Of a stretch of DNA of 64,000 bases, positions 44,063 through 53,068 are shown piece after piece; positions within the stretch are counted from its first letter, which is position 1; every line of letters begins with the position of its first letter. A program made the position numbers and the translations under genes. Source of the DNA: JBMFVE01 sp049966155 (lineage in GTDB: Bacteria > Bacteroidota > Ignavibacteria > Kryptoniales > JAKASW01); the NCBI GenBank assembly GCA_049966155.1, contig JBMFVE010000010.1, positions 1-64,000 on the forward strand, written 5' to 3'. A model generated the notes under the pieces. That model saw only the letters and a program-made list of their open reading frames with translations, searched no databases and had not been told where the DNA came from.

Positions 44063-44599
44063 TTATCCAAATAAAATTTTACAAATAAACAAAGCTCCAA
44101 GCATCCCGACCGCGTCAGCAATGAGTCCAGCTGCGACGGCATGCCTTGTCTTCGTCACTCCAATTGCTCCAAAATATACTGCAATTACATAAAAAGTTGT
44201 TTCACTGCTCCCGTACATTGTTGACACCAGAATCCCAATGAACGAATCGGGCCCATATTTCTTCATAATTTCAGACATCAGTCCCAGCGAGCCGCTTCCA
44301 CTTAAAGGGCGGAGAAGCGCCATAGGTAATGCTTCAGGGGGCATTCCAATTAACTTTGCCAGAGGAGAAAGGAGAGAAACAAAAATATCCATTGCTCCAC
44401 TTGCCCTGAAAATCCCAATACCAACCAGCATTGCAACCAGATATGGAATGATTTTTACTGCCACCTCAAATCCACCTTTAGCACCGACAACAAAGCTCTC
44501 ATAAACCGGAACTTTTTTCTTCGCTGCATATCCAATAAAGATAATAACAATCAGGGGAATTGCCGCAATTGATATAATTTCCAAAATGTCTTTAATCAT
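44063..44599 (-). CDS. spmB: SpmB-like nucleoside recognition (Gate) domain membrane protein
   Basis: A 178-residue membrane protein with five hydrophobic segments. The LRPLSGSGSLGLMSEIMKKYGPDSFIG and STMYGSSETTFYVIAVYFG regions match the Gate/nucleoside-recognition domain of SpmB. In Bacillus SpmA/SpmB affect spore core dehydration, but the pair is common in non-sporing bacteria as a presumed transporter. It overlaps spmA by four bases. Confidence 0.88.
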   Translation of the reverse strand: MIKDILEIISIAAIPLIVIIFIGYAAKKKVPVYESFVVGAKGGFEVAVKIIPYLVAMLVGIGIFRASGAMDIFVSLLSPLAKLIGMPPEALPMALLRPLSGSGSLGLMSEIMKKYGPDSFIGILVSTMYGSSETTFYVIAVYFGAIGVTKTRHAVAAGLIADAVGMLGALFICKILFG

Positions 44600-45531
44600 T
44601 TTGCAGTATCCTCTTTTTCATTGAATTGGTAAGCTTTTAACCGCTGAAGCAACTTTGCTGAAAGGACACCTGCAATTGTTGCCAGTCCAGCACCAAAGAA
44701 GGAGGTCATCAGGATAACAGTGGGTTCTTTCGACCCCAGGGCAGCCCTCACCGCAATTGCTGTCGCAGGAATAATTGTTAATCCAGCTGTATTTATTGCA
44801 AGAAATACAACCATTGCGTTAGATGCTGTACCCTTATGTTTATTAAGTTTATCCAGTTCGTCCATCGCTTTCAGTCCGAGAGGAGTTGCTGCATTATTAA
44901 GTCCAAGCATATTCGCTGCAATGTTCATAATCATGGCACCAATTGCAGGATGATCAGGGGGTATTTCTGGAAATAGTCTAATCATTACCGGCTTTAAAGC
45001 CCTTGCAATAATTTGCACCAGTCCGCTATCTTCCGCCAGCTTCATTATTCCCAGCCAGAATGCCATCACACCTATCAATCCAATCGCAATTGTTACAGCT
45101 GTTGAGCTGTAACTTATGACAGAATCAATTACAGCGCGGGTTCTTACAAGTGAAGTGGTAGGGAGAAGGAGAAATAAATTCCGATTGGATTCTCCAGCAA
45201 TTGATGCCTGCAGCATGTTTTCATTCCCTGCCGCTGTGGCGATTGTTTTCCAGATTGAAGGCGATTGGTTATTAATTACTATGCTGAGTCTGGTAGAGTC
45301 CCTTGAGGCTGACAAACGGAATGTATCCGCCGATTCGATTTTTGTCCCATAAAACCGTTCAAAATATTCCTTTGAAATGCTTATGACTCCCTTCCCGTAA
45401 ACGGGTCCAGCATATTGAACCTCAATTTCCTCGCCATTGCGATACCTGTTTGTAGCTGCGTCATAAATATCGCTGCCTGCAGCAGTAAGGATACCGATTA
45501 TCACCAGTCCAAGCCAGACATAGTTGAGCAT
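44596..45531 (-). CDS. spmA: SpmA-like nucleoside recognition domain protein with extra-membrane insertion
   Basis: A 311-residue partner of SpmB. The first membrane helix (about 1-20) is followed by a ~100-residue polar insertion (about 25-125: ISISKEYFERFYGTK, RLSIVINNQSPSIWK). The Gate domain then follows, with LGLNNAATPLGLKAMDEL and a C-terminal pair of helices. Standard SpmA is near 200 residues, so the insertion accounts for the excess. It may interact with the barrel encoded downstream. Confidence 0.88.
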   Translation of the reverse strand: MLNYVWLGLVIIGILTAAGSDIYDAATNRYRNGEEIEVQYAGPVYGKGVISISKEYFERFYGTKIESADTFRLSASRDSTRLSIVINNQSPSIWKTIATAAGNENMLQASIAGESNRNLFLLLPTTSLVRTRAVIDSVISYSSTAVTIAIGLIGVMAFWLGIMKLAEDSGLVQIIARALKPVMIRLFPEIPPDHPAIGAMIMNIAANMLGLNNAATPLGLKAMDELDKLNKHKGTASNAMVVFLAINTAGLTIIPATAIAVRAALGSKEPTVILMTSFFGAGLATIAGVLSAKLLQRLKAYQFNEKEDTAK

Positions 45532-45561
45532 TGCATTACTCCTCTCAGGGATAATTTTGTT

Positions 45562-45591
45562 AATATAAAGTTATTTCAGTATGGCTTTCAA
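45562..45591 (-). promoter_or_regulatory. possible promoter of the spmA-spmB-barrel genes
   Basis: On the minus strand, TTGAAA (45591-45586) and TATATT (45567-45562) are 18 bases apart. The -10 box is about 31 bases before the spmA start, and GAGAGG serves as ribosome binding site. Pattern evidence only. Confidence 0.4.
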
Positions 45592-45662
45592 GTTTTCAAG
45601 CTTGTCCAACGAGATTTGACCTGCTTCTTCCGTCGGAGCACTGTATAGTTTACCATCTCGAA

Positions 45663-45983
45663 GATCACTTCCTTTGTTCTGCTCCTAATGGAAATGGGCA
45701 ATTTTTCATTGGTAAGCCGCTGACATTCTCACTCTTTCAGAACTATCCGAACCCGTTCAACCTGACAACGGTGATTGGCTACTCGATACCTCGGAGAAGT
45801 CTCGTGATATTAACGGTATACAATGTGCTCGGTAAAAAGGTGGCAACACTCTATTCAGGCTATCAGAATCCTGGCAATTATCAGATAACGTTTAATGGCA
45901 ATAGATATGCCAGTGGCGTTTACTTCTATTGTCTTGAGGCAGGTAGCTTATCTTTCACGAAGAAGATGATGCTCATCAAATAG
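45663..45983 (+). pseudogene. orphan type IX secretion sorting domain, 5' part lost
   Basis: The frame reads DHFLCSAPNGNGQFFIGK, then LFQNYPNPFNLTTVIGYS, VYNVLGKKVATL, ASGVYFYCLEAG and FTKKMMLIK before TAG at 45981-45983. This is a complete C-terminal sorting domain as carried by type IX-secreted proteins. No start codon with a ribosome binding site and no enzymatic or adhesin part precede it; upstream is the spmA promoter region on the other strand. It is the remnant of a deleted secreted protein. Confidence 0.8.
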
Positions 45984-46069
45984 TATCAAATGATACTATT
46001 TGACCCTGTTTAAGCTTTCGATATCAGCATGGAAATGCCCTGACAAAAAAGGAAAATTAAACTGTACAA

Positions 46070-47494
46070 CTAATTTACTCTCTCAATACGAAGGGTGTTT
46101 GTTGTCCCACGAGCCAACAGGGGTGTACCTGCAGTTAAAACAAAAACATCGCCCGTTGATGCTATGCCGTTGCTCTTTAGAATACCACTAATTTGTGCCA
46201 GCATTGCATCTGTATCAGAAATGTATTTTACCTCGACAGGCTCCACCCCCCATACAAGTGTAAGCTTTCTGACAACGTTAATATCATCAGTTAAAGCAAA
46301 AATTGATGCTGCAGGCCTGTGTTTTGAAAGCGCACGTGCTGTCGTTCCCGTAATAGAAATAGAAACAATGATTGAAGCTCCTAAATGTTCAGAAAGCTCA
46401 CATGCAGCATCTGCAATTGAATCTGTAAAATCGTTTCGTACTTCCTTGAATTCCAGTTTCCTTTCATATTCTATCAGCCTTGGTTCTGCTCGCCTGATTA
46501 TCATATCCATGATCTTCACCGATTCAACCGGGAAATTTCCCGCCGATGTTTCCCCACTCAGCATTACAGCATCTGTTCCATCAAACACCGCATTAGCAAC
46601 ATCAGTAGCCTCAGCCCTGGTTGGGCGCGGCTCGCGTATCATAGAATCCAGCATCTGTGTTGCTGTTATTACAGGTCTGCCGTACTCGTTACACTTCCTT
46701 ATTATCATTTTTTGAAGAATCGGCACATCTTCAATTGGTACTTCAACACCCAGGTCGCCGCGAGCAACCATCACGGCGTCGCTTGCTTTTATTATCGCAT
46801 CTATTTCCTCCAATGCCTCCGGCTTCTCAATTTTGGAAATAATTCCCTGGTTCCCTCTGAACTTCCTTAAAAGCTCTCTGAGGTGAAGAACGTCTGCCGT
46901 TTTTCTCACAAAAGAGAGAGCAATGTAATCCACTCCCTCTGAAACACCAAATTTCAAATCTTCGATATCCTTTTCGGTTAGTGATGGTATACTGATCGGC
47001 ACTCCTGGCAGATTTATTCCTTTATGAGAACTGAGTGTACCGCCATTCGTAATAATGCACTCAACCTCTGTCTGATTTTTTGAAATGACTTTCAATTCAA
47101 TTAACCCGTCATCCATCAAAATCCTGTCGCCTGGTTTTACATCTGACGGGAGTTCTGAATAAGTAACAGGTATTGTATTTCCTTTGCCAATCACCTCAGA
47201 TGTCGTTAGAATCACCTTTTCCCCATTTACAAGTTTAACCGGCTCAGAAAGCTCGCCCACTCTTATTTTTGGTCCCTGGAGATCCTGAATAATTGCAAAC
47301 CTGCGTCCAAACTCCTTTTCAAGCTCCCGAATAATTGAAATATGTCTCCCATGTTCTTCATGATTTCCGTGTGAAAAATTCAGCCGGAAGACGTTTGCCC
47401 CGGCACTTATCAGTTCCCTGATCTTATCCCTGCTATCGGCAGAGGGACCAAGTGTACAAATTATCTTTGTCCTGCGCTGATTATATCTCTTCAA
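46070..47494 (-). CDS. pyk: pyruvate kinase
   Basis: A 474-residue glycolytic enzyme that makes pyruvate and ATP from phosphoenolpyruvate and ADP. Motifs are KIICTLGPSADS, RLNFSHGNHEEH, IQDLQGPKIRVG, the catalytic IISKIEKPEALEEID and ATQMLDSM. The C-terminal allosteric domain is present, and there is no extra PEP-utilising domain. The first 14 bases overlap the end of cobB. Confidence 0.97.
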   Translation of the reverse strand: MKRYNQRRTKIICTLGPSADSRDKIRELISAGANVFRLNFSHGNHEEHGRHISIIRELEKEFGRRFAIIQDLQGPKIRVGELSEPVKLVNGEKVILTTSEVIGKGNTIPVTYSELPSDVKPGDRILMDDGLIELKVISKNQTEVECIITNGGTLSSHKGINLPGVPISIPSLTEKDIEDLKFGVSEGVDYIALSFVRKTADVLHLRELLRKFRGNQGIISKIEKPEALEEIDAIIKASDAVMVARGDLGVEVPIEDVPILQKMIIRKCNEYGRPVITATQMLDSMIREPRPTRAEATDVANAVFDGTDAVMLSGETSAGNFPVESVKIMDMIIRRAEPRLIEYERKLEFKEVRNDFTDSIADAACELSEHLGASIIVSISITGTTARALSKHRPAASIFALTDDINVVRKLTLVWGVEPVEVKYISDTDAMLAQISGILKSNGIASTGDVFVLTAGTPLLARGTTNTLRIERVN

Positions 47495-48233
47495 CTTTTC
47501 TAAATTCCCTTATTAGCTTCAAAATTTCCGGCATTGCGGTGGCAGAAGACTCATAAATCGAAATATCAGCATACTCAGAAACTGGAGTCGGCTCAATATT
47601 CACCTCCACTATAAAAGACCCGTTACGCTTTGCTACGAGCGGCAGCTGTGCAGCGGGATAAACTGCTGCTGATGTGCCTATGACATACATTACATCTGAT
47701 CTACCTGCAGCCTGTTCCGACTTTTCCCACTCATGATGCGGCAGCATCTCACCAAACCAGACAATGTCCGGTCTGATCAATCCACCGCACTTCCGGCAGT
47801 GCAACGAGTCGTTTTCCTCAAAATCTTCACCATCGTACCTTGTCCCACAGCTTATACAATAATTTCGCTCAATGTTCCCGTGCAGCTCACAAATGTTTCT
47901 CGAACCAGCGCGCCTGTGCAAATTATCTATGTTCTGAGTTATCAATGTAAAGTCCTCGTAAATGTCTTCAAGTTCAGCAAGCGCATAGTGGGCTGGATTG
48001 GGCTTTGCCTCCCTGATTATTTCCCTGCGATGGTTGTACCATGCCGAAACCAGTTCAGGGTTTCTCAAAAACGCGTCAAAATTTGCCAGCTCTTCCGGAT
48101 TCAATTTTGTCCAGATACCATTTTCTCCACGAAATGTCGGTATTCCACTTTCAGCTGATATTCCAGAACCGGTCAGCACTGCAACGTGCCTGGCTTCGGC
48201 AAGCACTCTGATTTCTTCTCCTGTTAGCTTCAT
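47481..48233 (-). CDS. cobB: NAD-dependent protein deacylase (sirtuin)
   Basis: A 250-residue sirtuin. NAD-binding motifs are GSGISAESGIPTFRG and TQNIDNLHRRAG. The catalytic His is in ELHGN. A zinc site is formed by CISC and CRKC. WYNHRR matches the YxxR motif that lets class III sirtuins (SIRT5, CobB) remove succinyl and malonyl groups. It overlaps the penicillin-acylase-family gene by four bases and pyk by 14 bases, so all three are on one message. Confidence 0.94.
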   Translation of the reverse strand: MKLTGEEIRVLAEARHVAVLTGSGISAESGIPTFRGENGIWTKLNPEELANFDAFLRNPELVSAWYNHRREIIREAKPNPAHYALAELEDIYEDFTLITQNIDNLHRRAGSRNICELHGNIERNYCISCGTRYDGEDFEENDSLHCRKCGGLIRPDIVWFGEMLPHHEWEKSEQAAGRSDVMYVIGTSAAVYPAAQLPLVAKRNGSFIVEVNIEPTPVSEYADISIYESSATAMPEILKLIREFRKVEEI

Positions 48234-50704
48234 TTTCCTGGCACCAATTGTAATTTGTTTTCAGCTTGATATTCATTGAGGTCAAACGGAAAATATTTAA
48301 CCTCTCCTCTTAAATAATCGTGCAATAAGTCGCGATAATGAGGACTCAGTAACTGTCCGCTTTCCCCACCCGGAAAATTCACATACATTCCCTGTTGGTT
48401 CATAACAACAATCATCCTCATTGAAGGACCTATTATCATCCCGAATGGATTTGTAAGGGAATATTCGCCATTGTTAACTGTTGTATTTGTACCGCCTCTT
48501 TCAAAAGGACCAAGGTCATAGAGACGTCTCATAAGTTGATTTTTGCTGAGAAAGTGTTTGAGTTCCAACTGGTGAAGTCTTCCCCACTGCCACCTTGAGG
48601 GGTGAGGACCAAAACGATCTTTGAGGAACTTTAGTGATTCTCTTAATGAATTCACCATTTTAATAGAAAGAAGAGAGTCTCCGTTCTGAACATTATATAA
48701 AGTCGATAGTCTTGAGGGGTCATTTATTATTTTCTCAATTACCCTTGTAGGGATATTGCTGAGAAGCGAATACTTTTTATAAAGATCTTCACCCATTACA
48801 GGGACAAAAACATCATTGAGCAATTTAACAAAAAACACATTCAGTATCGAAGCAGCAGTGCTCTTAGCTCCAATGAACCCATCAAAATTTCTTAAATAAA
48901 CAAGTTCCCCGGGAAAATATTTCAGGCTGTCACACGCGTTCAGAAGACGTGTGTTTAAACTTACAAAAAATGGTGAGTAGTAATCATTTTGAAGCTCCCT
49001 GCACAATTCCATCGACATGGGCCGGTGAGTCTTAATGAAGGAACTAATTCTTTCAATCCTTGAAGGTGGTTCGTAAAGATTAGTTATATAATAAGGATAA
49101 TTATTTACTGTCTTATTATTTGCAGTAGCAATGAATCCAGAATCTGGATTGTAACTCATCGGTAAATCATCATACGGAATAAACGTGCTCCATGTATATT
49201 TGCCAATTGAACCATCCTGAGGAAGATATGGGTGTGGATAATTGCGAAGGGGAATGTTCCCGGCTGCTTTATAACCAATATTCCCTCTGACATCAGCATA
49301 CACAAAATTTTGAGCCGGAGCACCAAAGTACTGCAAAGCATTTATAAAATCATGAAATGTTCGTGAAATGCTCAGGAGGTGTATTGCCTTAACTTCATCA
49401 CTCGGGTAATAAGCAGTCCACTTCATTGAAACAACAGCATCGAGATTTTCAGGCTGTTTTCCAACGGAAGTCAGAGCATAAGAACTTCCAATTACATTAG
49501 AAATAACAGGGCCATCAACTGTCGATCTTTGATGAATTAAAATATACCCACCCCCTTTTACATAAACAGTATCCGTTTTCTCCTGAAACTGAAACTTTTT
49601 CCCATCGTGCCAGTAAAAATTGCGGTCGACTGAATCAACTCTTTCAATAAGAAAATCCGCATCATCAGCCATTACATTTGTCATTCCCCAGGCAATATCC
49701 TTATTCCTCCCGATAATAACTCCGGGTGCTCCCGATAACGTCACCCCCATTACATTCATATCAGGTGTGTGAATAACTGCCATATACCATTTCATAGGTT
49801 CACTGAAGGCAAGATGTGGGTCATTGCACAATATTGATGAGCCCGTATTTGTCCTGCTGTCAGAAATAACCCAGTTGTTGCTTCCTACCCCACCAACAGT
49901 TCTGGACCCAAAGAGAAATCTATAAGCATCAGCATTAGCTGAAAAGAACCTATCAAGTGTTTCCATTGATGCTTTGAAAATATACTTATTGCTGATACTA
50001 AACGGTACCAATCTTTCTCCAGTTACCCTGTTATCAACACGTTTGATGCCCGCTACAGGTTCACCATTAAATTGTGGGATTAAGACAGATGCAGCCTCCG
50101 CACCAAGTTTTGAATAAATCTCACCAAACACCGGCTTTGCCCACCATGATAAATTCAATTCCCATGCCATCAATCGAGCAACCACGATACAATCAACAGG
50201 ACGCCAGGGTGCTGGCTGGAACTTTAAAAAAGCAAACTCAACTGGCAGGGCTCTTGCCGATTTAATATAAGCATTAACACCGCGGGAATACCATCGTAAA
50301 ATATTTCTGCTGTCAGGAGAAATTGATGCAAGTAAACTCTCAGCCATTTCATTAAATCTCAAAGTTCTGAAAAGTTTATCTATATCAACTGTGCTTTCAC
50401 CAAAGATCTCTGAAAGCCTTCCTTCCCCTACTCTCCGGTACATCTCCATTTGAAATAGCCTGTCCTGAGCGTGTAAAAAACCAAGAGCAAAATAAGCATC
50501 TGAATCAGAACGTGCATAAATATACGGTACGCCGCTGCTGTCCCTTTCAATTTTTACAATTCCACCAATCCCCTGTATCATCTCCCTTCCGTTTTCCTGC
50601 GGTAGCGATGAAGTCCCAACACTCCTTAAAAAGAATAAAGCGCTCACCATTAATATGATGAACACAAGAGAGATCACGGCAACAGCTAAGCGCAGGCGTT
50701 TCAC
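48230..50704 (-). CDS. penicillin acylase family N-terminal nucleophile hydrolase
   Basis: An 824-residue exported or membrane-anchored hydrolase. A membrane segment (about 7-29) precedes the alpha part (IERDSSGVPYIYARSDSDAYFALGFLHAQDRLFQMEMYR). The maturation site is VGSNNWVISD, where Ser becomes the N-terminal nucleophile of the beta chain after self-cleavage. NDPHLAF and IGRNKDIAWGMTN follow, as in the family. Substrates range from penicillins to N-acyl homoserine lactones and other amides; none can be assigned here. Likely periplasmic. Confidence 0.92.
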   Translation of the reverse strand: MKRLRLAVAVISLVFIILMVSALFFLRSVGTSSLPQENGREMIQGIGGIVKIERDSSGVPYIYARSDSDAYFALGFLHAQDRLFQMEMYRRVGEGRLSEIFGESTVDIDKLFRTLRFNEMAESLLASISPDSRNILRWYSRGVNAYIKSARALPVEFAFLKFQPAPWRPVDCIVVARLMAWELNLSWWAKPVFGEIYSKLGAEAASVLIPQFNGEPVAGIKRVDNRVTGERLVPFSISNKYIFKASMETLDRFFSANADAYRFLFGSRTVGGVGSNNWVISDSRTNTGSSILCNDPHLAFSEPMKWYMAVIHTPDMNVMGVTLSGAPGVIIGRNKDIAWGMTNVMADDADFLIERVDSVDRNFYWHDGKKFQFQEKTDTVYVKGGGYILIHQRSTVDGPVISNVIGSSYALTSVGKQPENLDAVVSMKWTAYYPSDEVKAIHLLSISRTFHDFINALQYFGAPAQNFVYADVRGNIGYKAAGNIPLRNYPHPYLPQDGSIGKYTWSTFIPYDDLPMSYNPDSGFIATANNKTVNNYPYYITNLYEPPSRIERISSFIKTHRPMSMELCRELQNDYYSPFFVSLNTRLLNACDSLKYFPGELVYLRNFDGFIGAKSTAASILNVFFVKLLNDVFVPVMGEDLYKKYSLLSNIPTRVIEKIINDPSRLSTLYNVQNGDSLLSIKMVNSLRESLKFLKDRFGPHPSRWQWGRLHQLELKHFLSKNQLMRRLYDLGPFERGGTNTTVNNGEYSLTNPFGMIIGPSMRMIVVMNQQGMYVNFPGGESGQLLSPHYRDLLHDYLRGEVKYFPFDLNEYQAENKLQLVPGK

Positions 50705-50793
50705 TCAACTAATTTAACAAAGCTAAACAGGAAATTGAAAGAGAATTTTAGTTCCTATTTCCCGTCACATATAGCTTGGTTAACTTCTCCCCA

Positions 50794-51504
50794 TTATAAC
50801 GAGCCAGGTCCAAAGTAAAACCCCACGGAAACATTTGGAATTAAGTACTGCGACTGAGGAAGCACAAAATGTGAAAATATGTCAAAGTACGAGACTCCGC
50901 CGTTTAAATAAAGTCCGGCAAACCGGCTCACCTTAACTGTATTTCCTATCCCCAGATAAGCTGAAGCCCCCGATGCAAAACGTGAGTTTGGTATTGAATA
51001 TCCAAAAAAGTTTCCGTCTGTCGGGTATGCCCAGCCAAACAGCAAACCAGCTGAAGCATCACCGGATAAAATATATTCAAAGTCTCCCAATCTCTCCCTG
51101 AATACCGGAATGTGAGTCCCAATTTGCGCGGGAACCAGAAGTGTACGCATGCCTGTTGTGCCAGCCGGGATTTCACCTGATAGCAAGCTATTATCCACCC
51201 CGATTACAGAAAGTTTAAAATAGAGCCTTTTTTTGAAAGGAATTTCCCCCTGAGTATAGGCACCAATAGACGTAGCTCCAAAAAGAAAAGGGGAATAATC
51301 TGCAATTGTTGAATGCTGAACATTCTGAAGATTACTTTCCTGGAAAAGAGAGTAGCCTGAGGTATGTCCCCTTAGTGTCAAGGCTGGATATACCTCATCG
51401 CTCTTACCTCCAGCTGGAGAAATCGACTGGGCAGCTAACCTCCCTACAGCTACAAGCTGTACAGAGAATATTAAACCAGCAATCAGGATAACTTTAGTTC
51501 TCAT
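50794..51504 (-). CDS. exported protein, probable small beta-barrel
   Basis: A 236-residue protein with a signal peptide ending near RLAAQ. The rest shows alternating strands with Gly/aromatic residues (FKLSVIGVDNSLL, SAYLGIGNTVKV, NGGVSYFDIFSHFV) and ends VSVGFYFGPGSL. No family is recognised. It follows the FadL-like gene by nine bases, so the two are probably co-transcribed. Confidence 0.75.
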   Translation of the reverse strand: MRTKVILIAGLIFSVQLVAVGRLAAQSISPAGGKSDEVYPALTLRGHTSGYSLFQESNLQNVQHSTIADYSPFLFGATSIGAYTQGEIPFKKRLYFKLSVIGVDNSLLSGEIPAGTTGMRTLLVPAQIGTHIPVFRERLGDFEYILSGDASAGLLFGWAYPTDGNFFGYSIPNSRFASGASAYLGIGNTVKVSRFAGLYLNGGVSYFDIFSHFVLPQSQYLIPNVSVGFYFGPGSL

Positions 51505-51513
51505 TTTTACACC

Positions 51514-52965
51514 TCAAAACTTATATCTGAAGCCAAGCAAAACGTTACTATTAACAACTTTTTCAGTTGTACTGCTGTAACTGTCGTACTGAGTGTGCAC
51601 AGCGTTCCACCATCCCCGCTGATATGTAAGATCAACATCAATGTTGTGCTGGATCATAAAACCAACACCTGCACTTACATATTTTTCTCCCCTGTCTGAT
51701 GAATCACCAACATATGGCGAGGGGTAAAAAGCTCCTCCAAGTCTAACTAAAGGAACAAGCTCTGAGTAGACCTTATCTGCCAGTGCAATCTCCACACCGG
51801 CGCGAAGATTTAAAGTGCTTCGGTATTCCTGTTTGATTTGATTGTTGAGTTTTGTAATGAAATCGGCAGGGAGGTTAGAGTTGCTGAACTGAAGTTGTGT
51901 CCAATCGACATATTCCAGATCACCAGCAAAAGTTATCTGTTTTGTACCACCAGATGCTCCAAAGCTAAACTTAAATGGTGTTGTAACATTGTAACGATTA
52001 TTCCCGTCGGGTGGTTGATAGCTAACGCTTGTATCCGAAAGAAAGTTTGCTGTACCTTTGTCCGAAAACTTTTCGTCAACAGTTATAAAAGAGGGGGTCT
52101 GAATTGCAACGCCAATTCGTGCATAAGTATGTCCATCAAACGCGACAGCCCTGTACATAAAACCAATTTTTGCATTCCAGCCGCTTAAGTCCTGATTTAC
52201 CTGGTCAGAAAGATTAAAGCTTCCAAAACCAACAGCGCCACTCAGGTCAGAGAGTCTACCCCTATAAATACCCAATGGGTCTGTCTCGGTATATTCTCTG
52301 GTATATTGATAACTTCCACTTATTAAATTAATCGTAGCACCCAATGAAAAATCCTTTGCAATATCCATGGCAGCTGCAGCCAGCCAGTTATTTAATCCAC
52401 CTGACTGGTAGACTGTCCCCTTCTGTCCAACCTGCTTGGTAACTATGATATTCCCCAATGTATCCTCAAGACCAACATTAAATGGTATATCATAATTGAC
52501 ATTGCTGTTATAAAGCGACGGTATAATTGAGCTGTAAGGATTGAAGCCATTAAAACCAAGTGCTGAGTTAAAATCGGCCGAGCGGTTATATCCAAATGCA
52601 ATTACAAAACTACCCCGAACAACCGTAAACGGATAGACAATTCCAAGGTTTGTGAGATCAGTCTGGGAACTCGAAATAGATGTCCCATTCCCGAAATAAG
52701 TAGCATCATTGTTATAACTGAGGAAATTTAAGCCTGTTGTAAATTCATTTTGTTTAGACTGTGCAAGACCCGCTGGATTAAAATAGACCGCATCAAAACC
52801 CCTTGCAAGTCCTGTCATCGCATTCCCCATTGCAGCAGATTGAGCACTGACACCATAACTATTCTTACCCAGTCTTAATGCATCTTCTGGAAATTGAGCA
52901 TATAGATTTAAAGAATAAAACAAAATTGCAAAAAATTCGATTGCCAATATTAGATACTTTTTCAT
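51514..52965 (-). CDS. FadL/OmpP1-family outer-membrane transporter
   Basis: A 483-residue porin with a signal peptide (EFFAILFYSLNLYAQ). The N-terminal segment SAQSAAMGNAMTGLARGFDAVYFNPAGLA is the diagnostic FadL/OmpP1 region, which forms the hatch and first strands. FadL channels take up hydrophobic compounds such as fatty acids. The protein ends in LLGFRYKF with terminal Phe. A 103-base gap separates it from the Tyr-rich lipoprotein upstream. Confidence 0.88.
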   Translation of the reverse strand: MKKYLILAIEFFAILFYSLNLYAQFPEDALRLGKNSYGVSAQSAAMGNAMTGLARGFDAVYFNPAGLAQSKQNEFTTGLNFLSYNNDATYFGNGTSISSSQTDLTNLGIVYPFTVVRGSFVIAFGYNRSADFNSALGFNGFNPYSSIIPSLYNSNVNYDIPFNVGLEDTLGNIIVTKQVGQKGTVYQSGGLNNWLAAAAMDIAKDFSLGATINLISGSYQYTREYTETDPLGIYRGRLSDLSGAVGFGSFNLSDQVNQDLSGWNAKIGFMYRAVAFDGHTYARIGVAIQTPSFITVDEKFSDKGTANFLSDTSVSYQPPDGNNRYNVTTPFKFSFGASGGTKQITFAGDLEYVDWTQLQFSNSNLPADFITKLNNQIKQEYRSTLNLRAGVEIALADKVYSELVPLVRLGGAFYPSPYVGDSSDRGEKYVSAGVGFMIQHNIDVDLTYQRGWWNAVHTQYDSYSSTTEKVVNSNVLLGFRYKF

Positions 52966-53068
52966 AGTGATTCACTTTCTAAGTTATGAGCAATTCCTAC
53001 TTTTTGCCCACCGCTCAGATGAGGGTAGAGCGATTTTCTTTTAAACAAAAAACATCCGCATCAAACTT

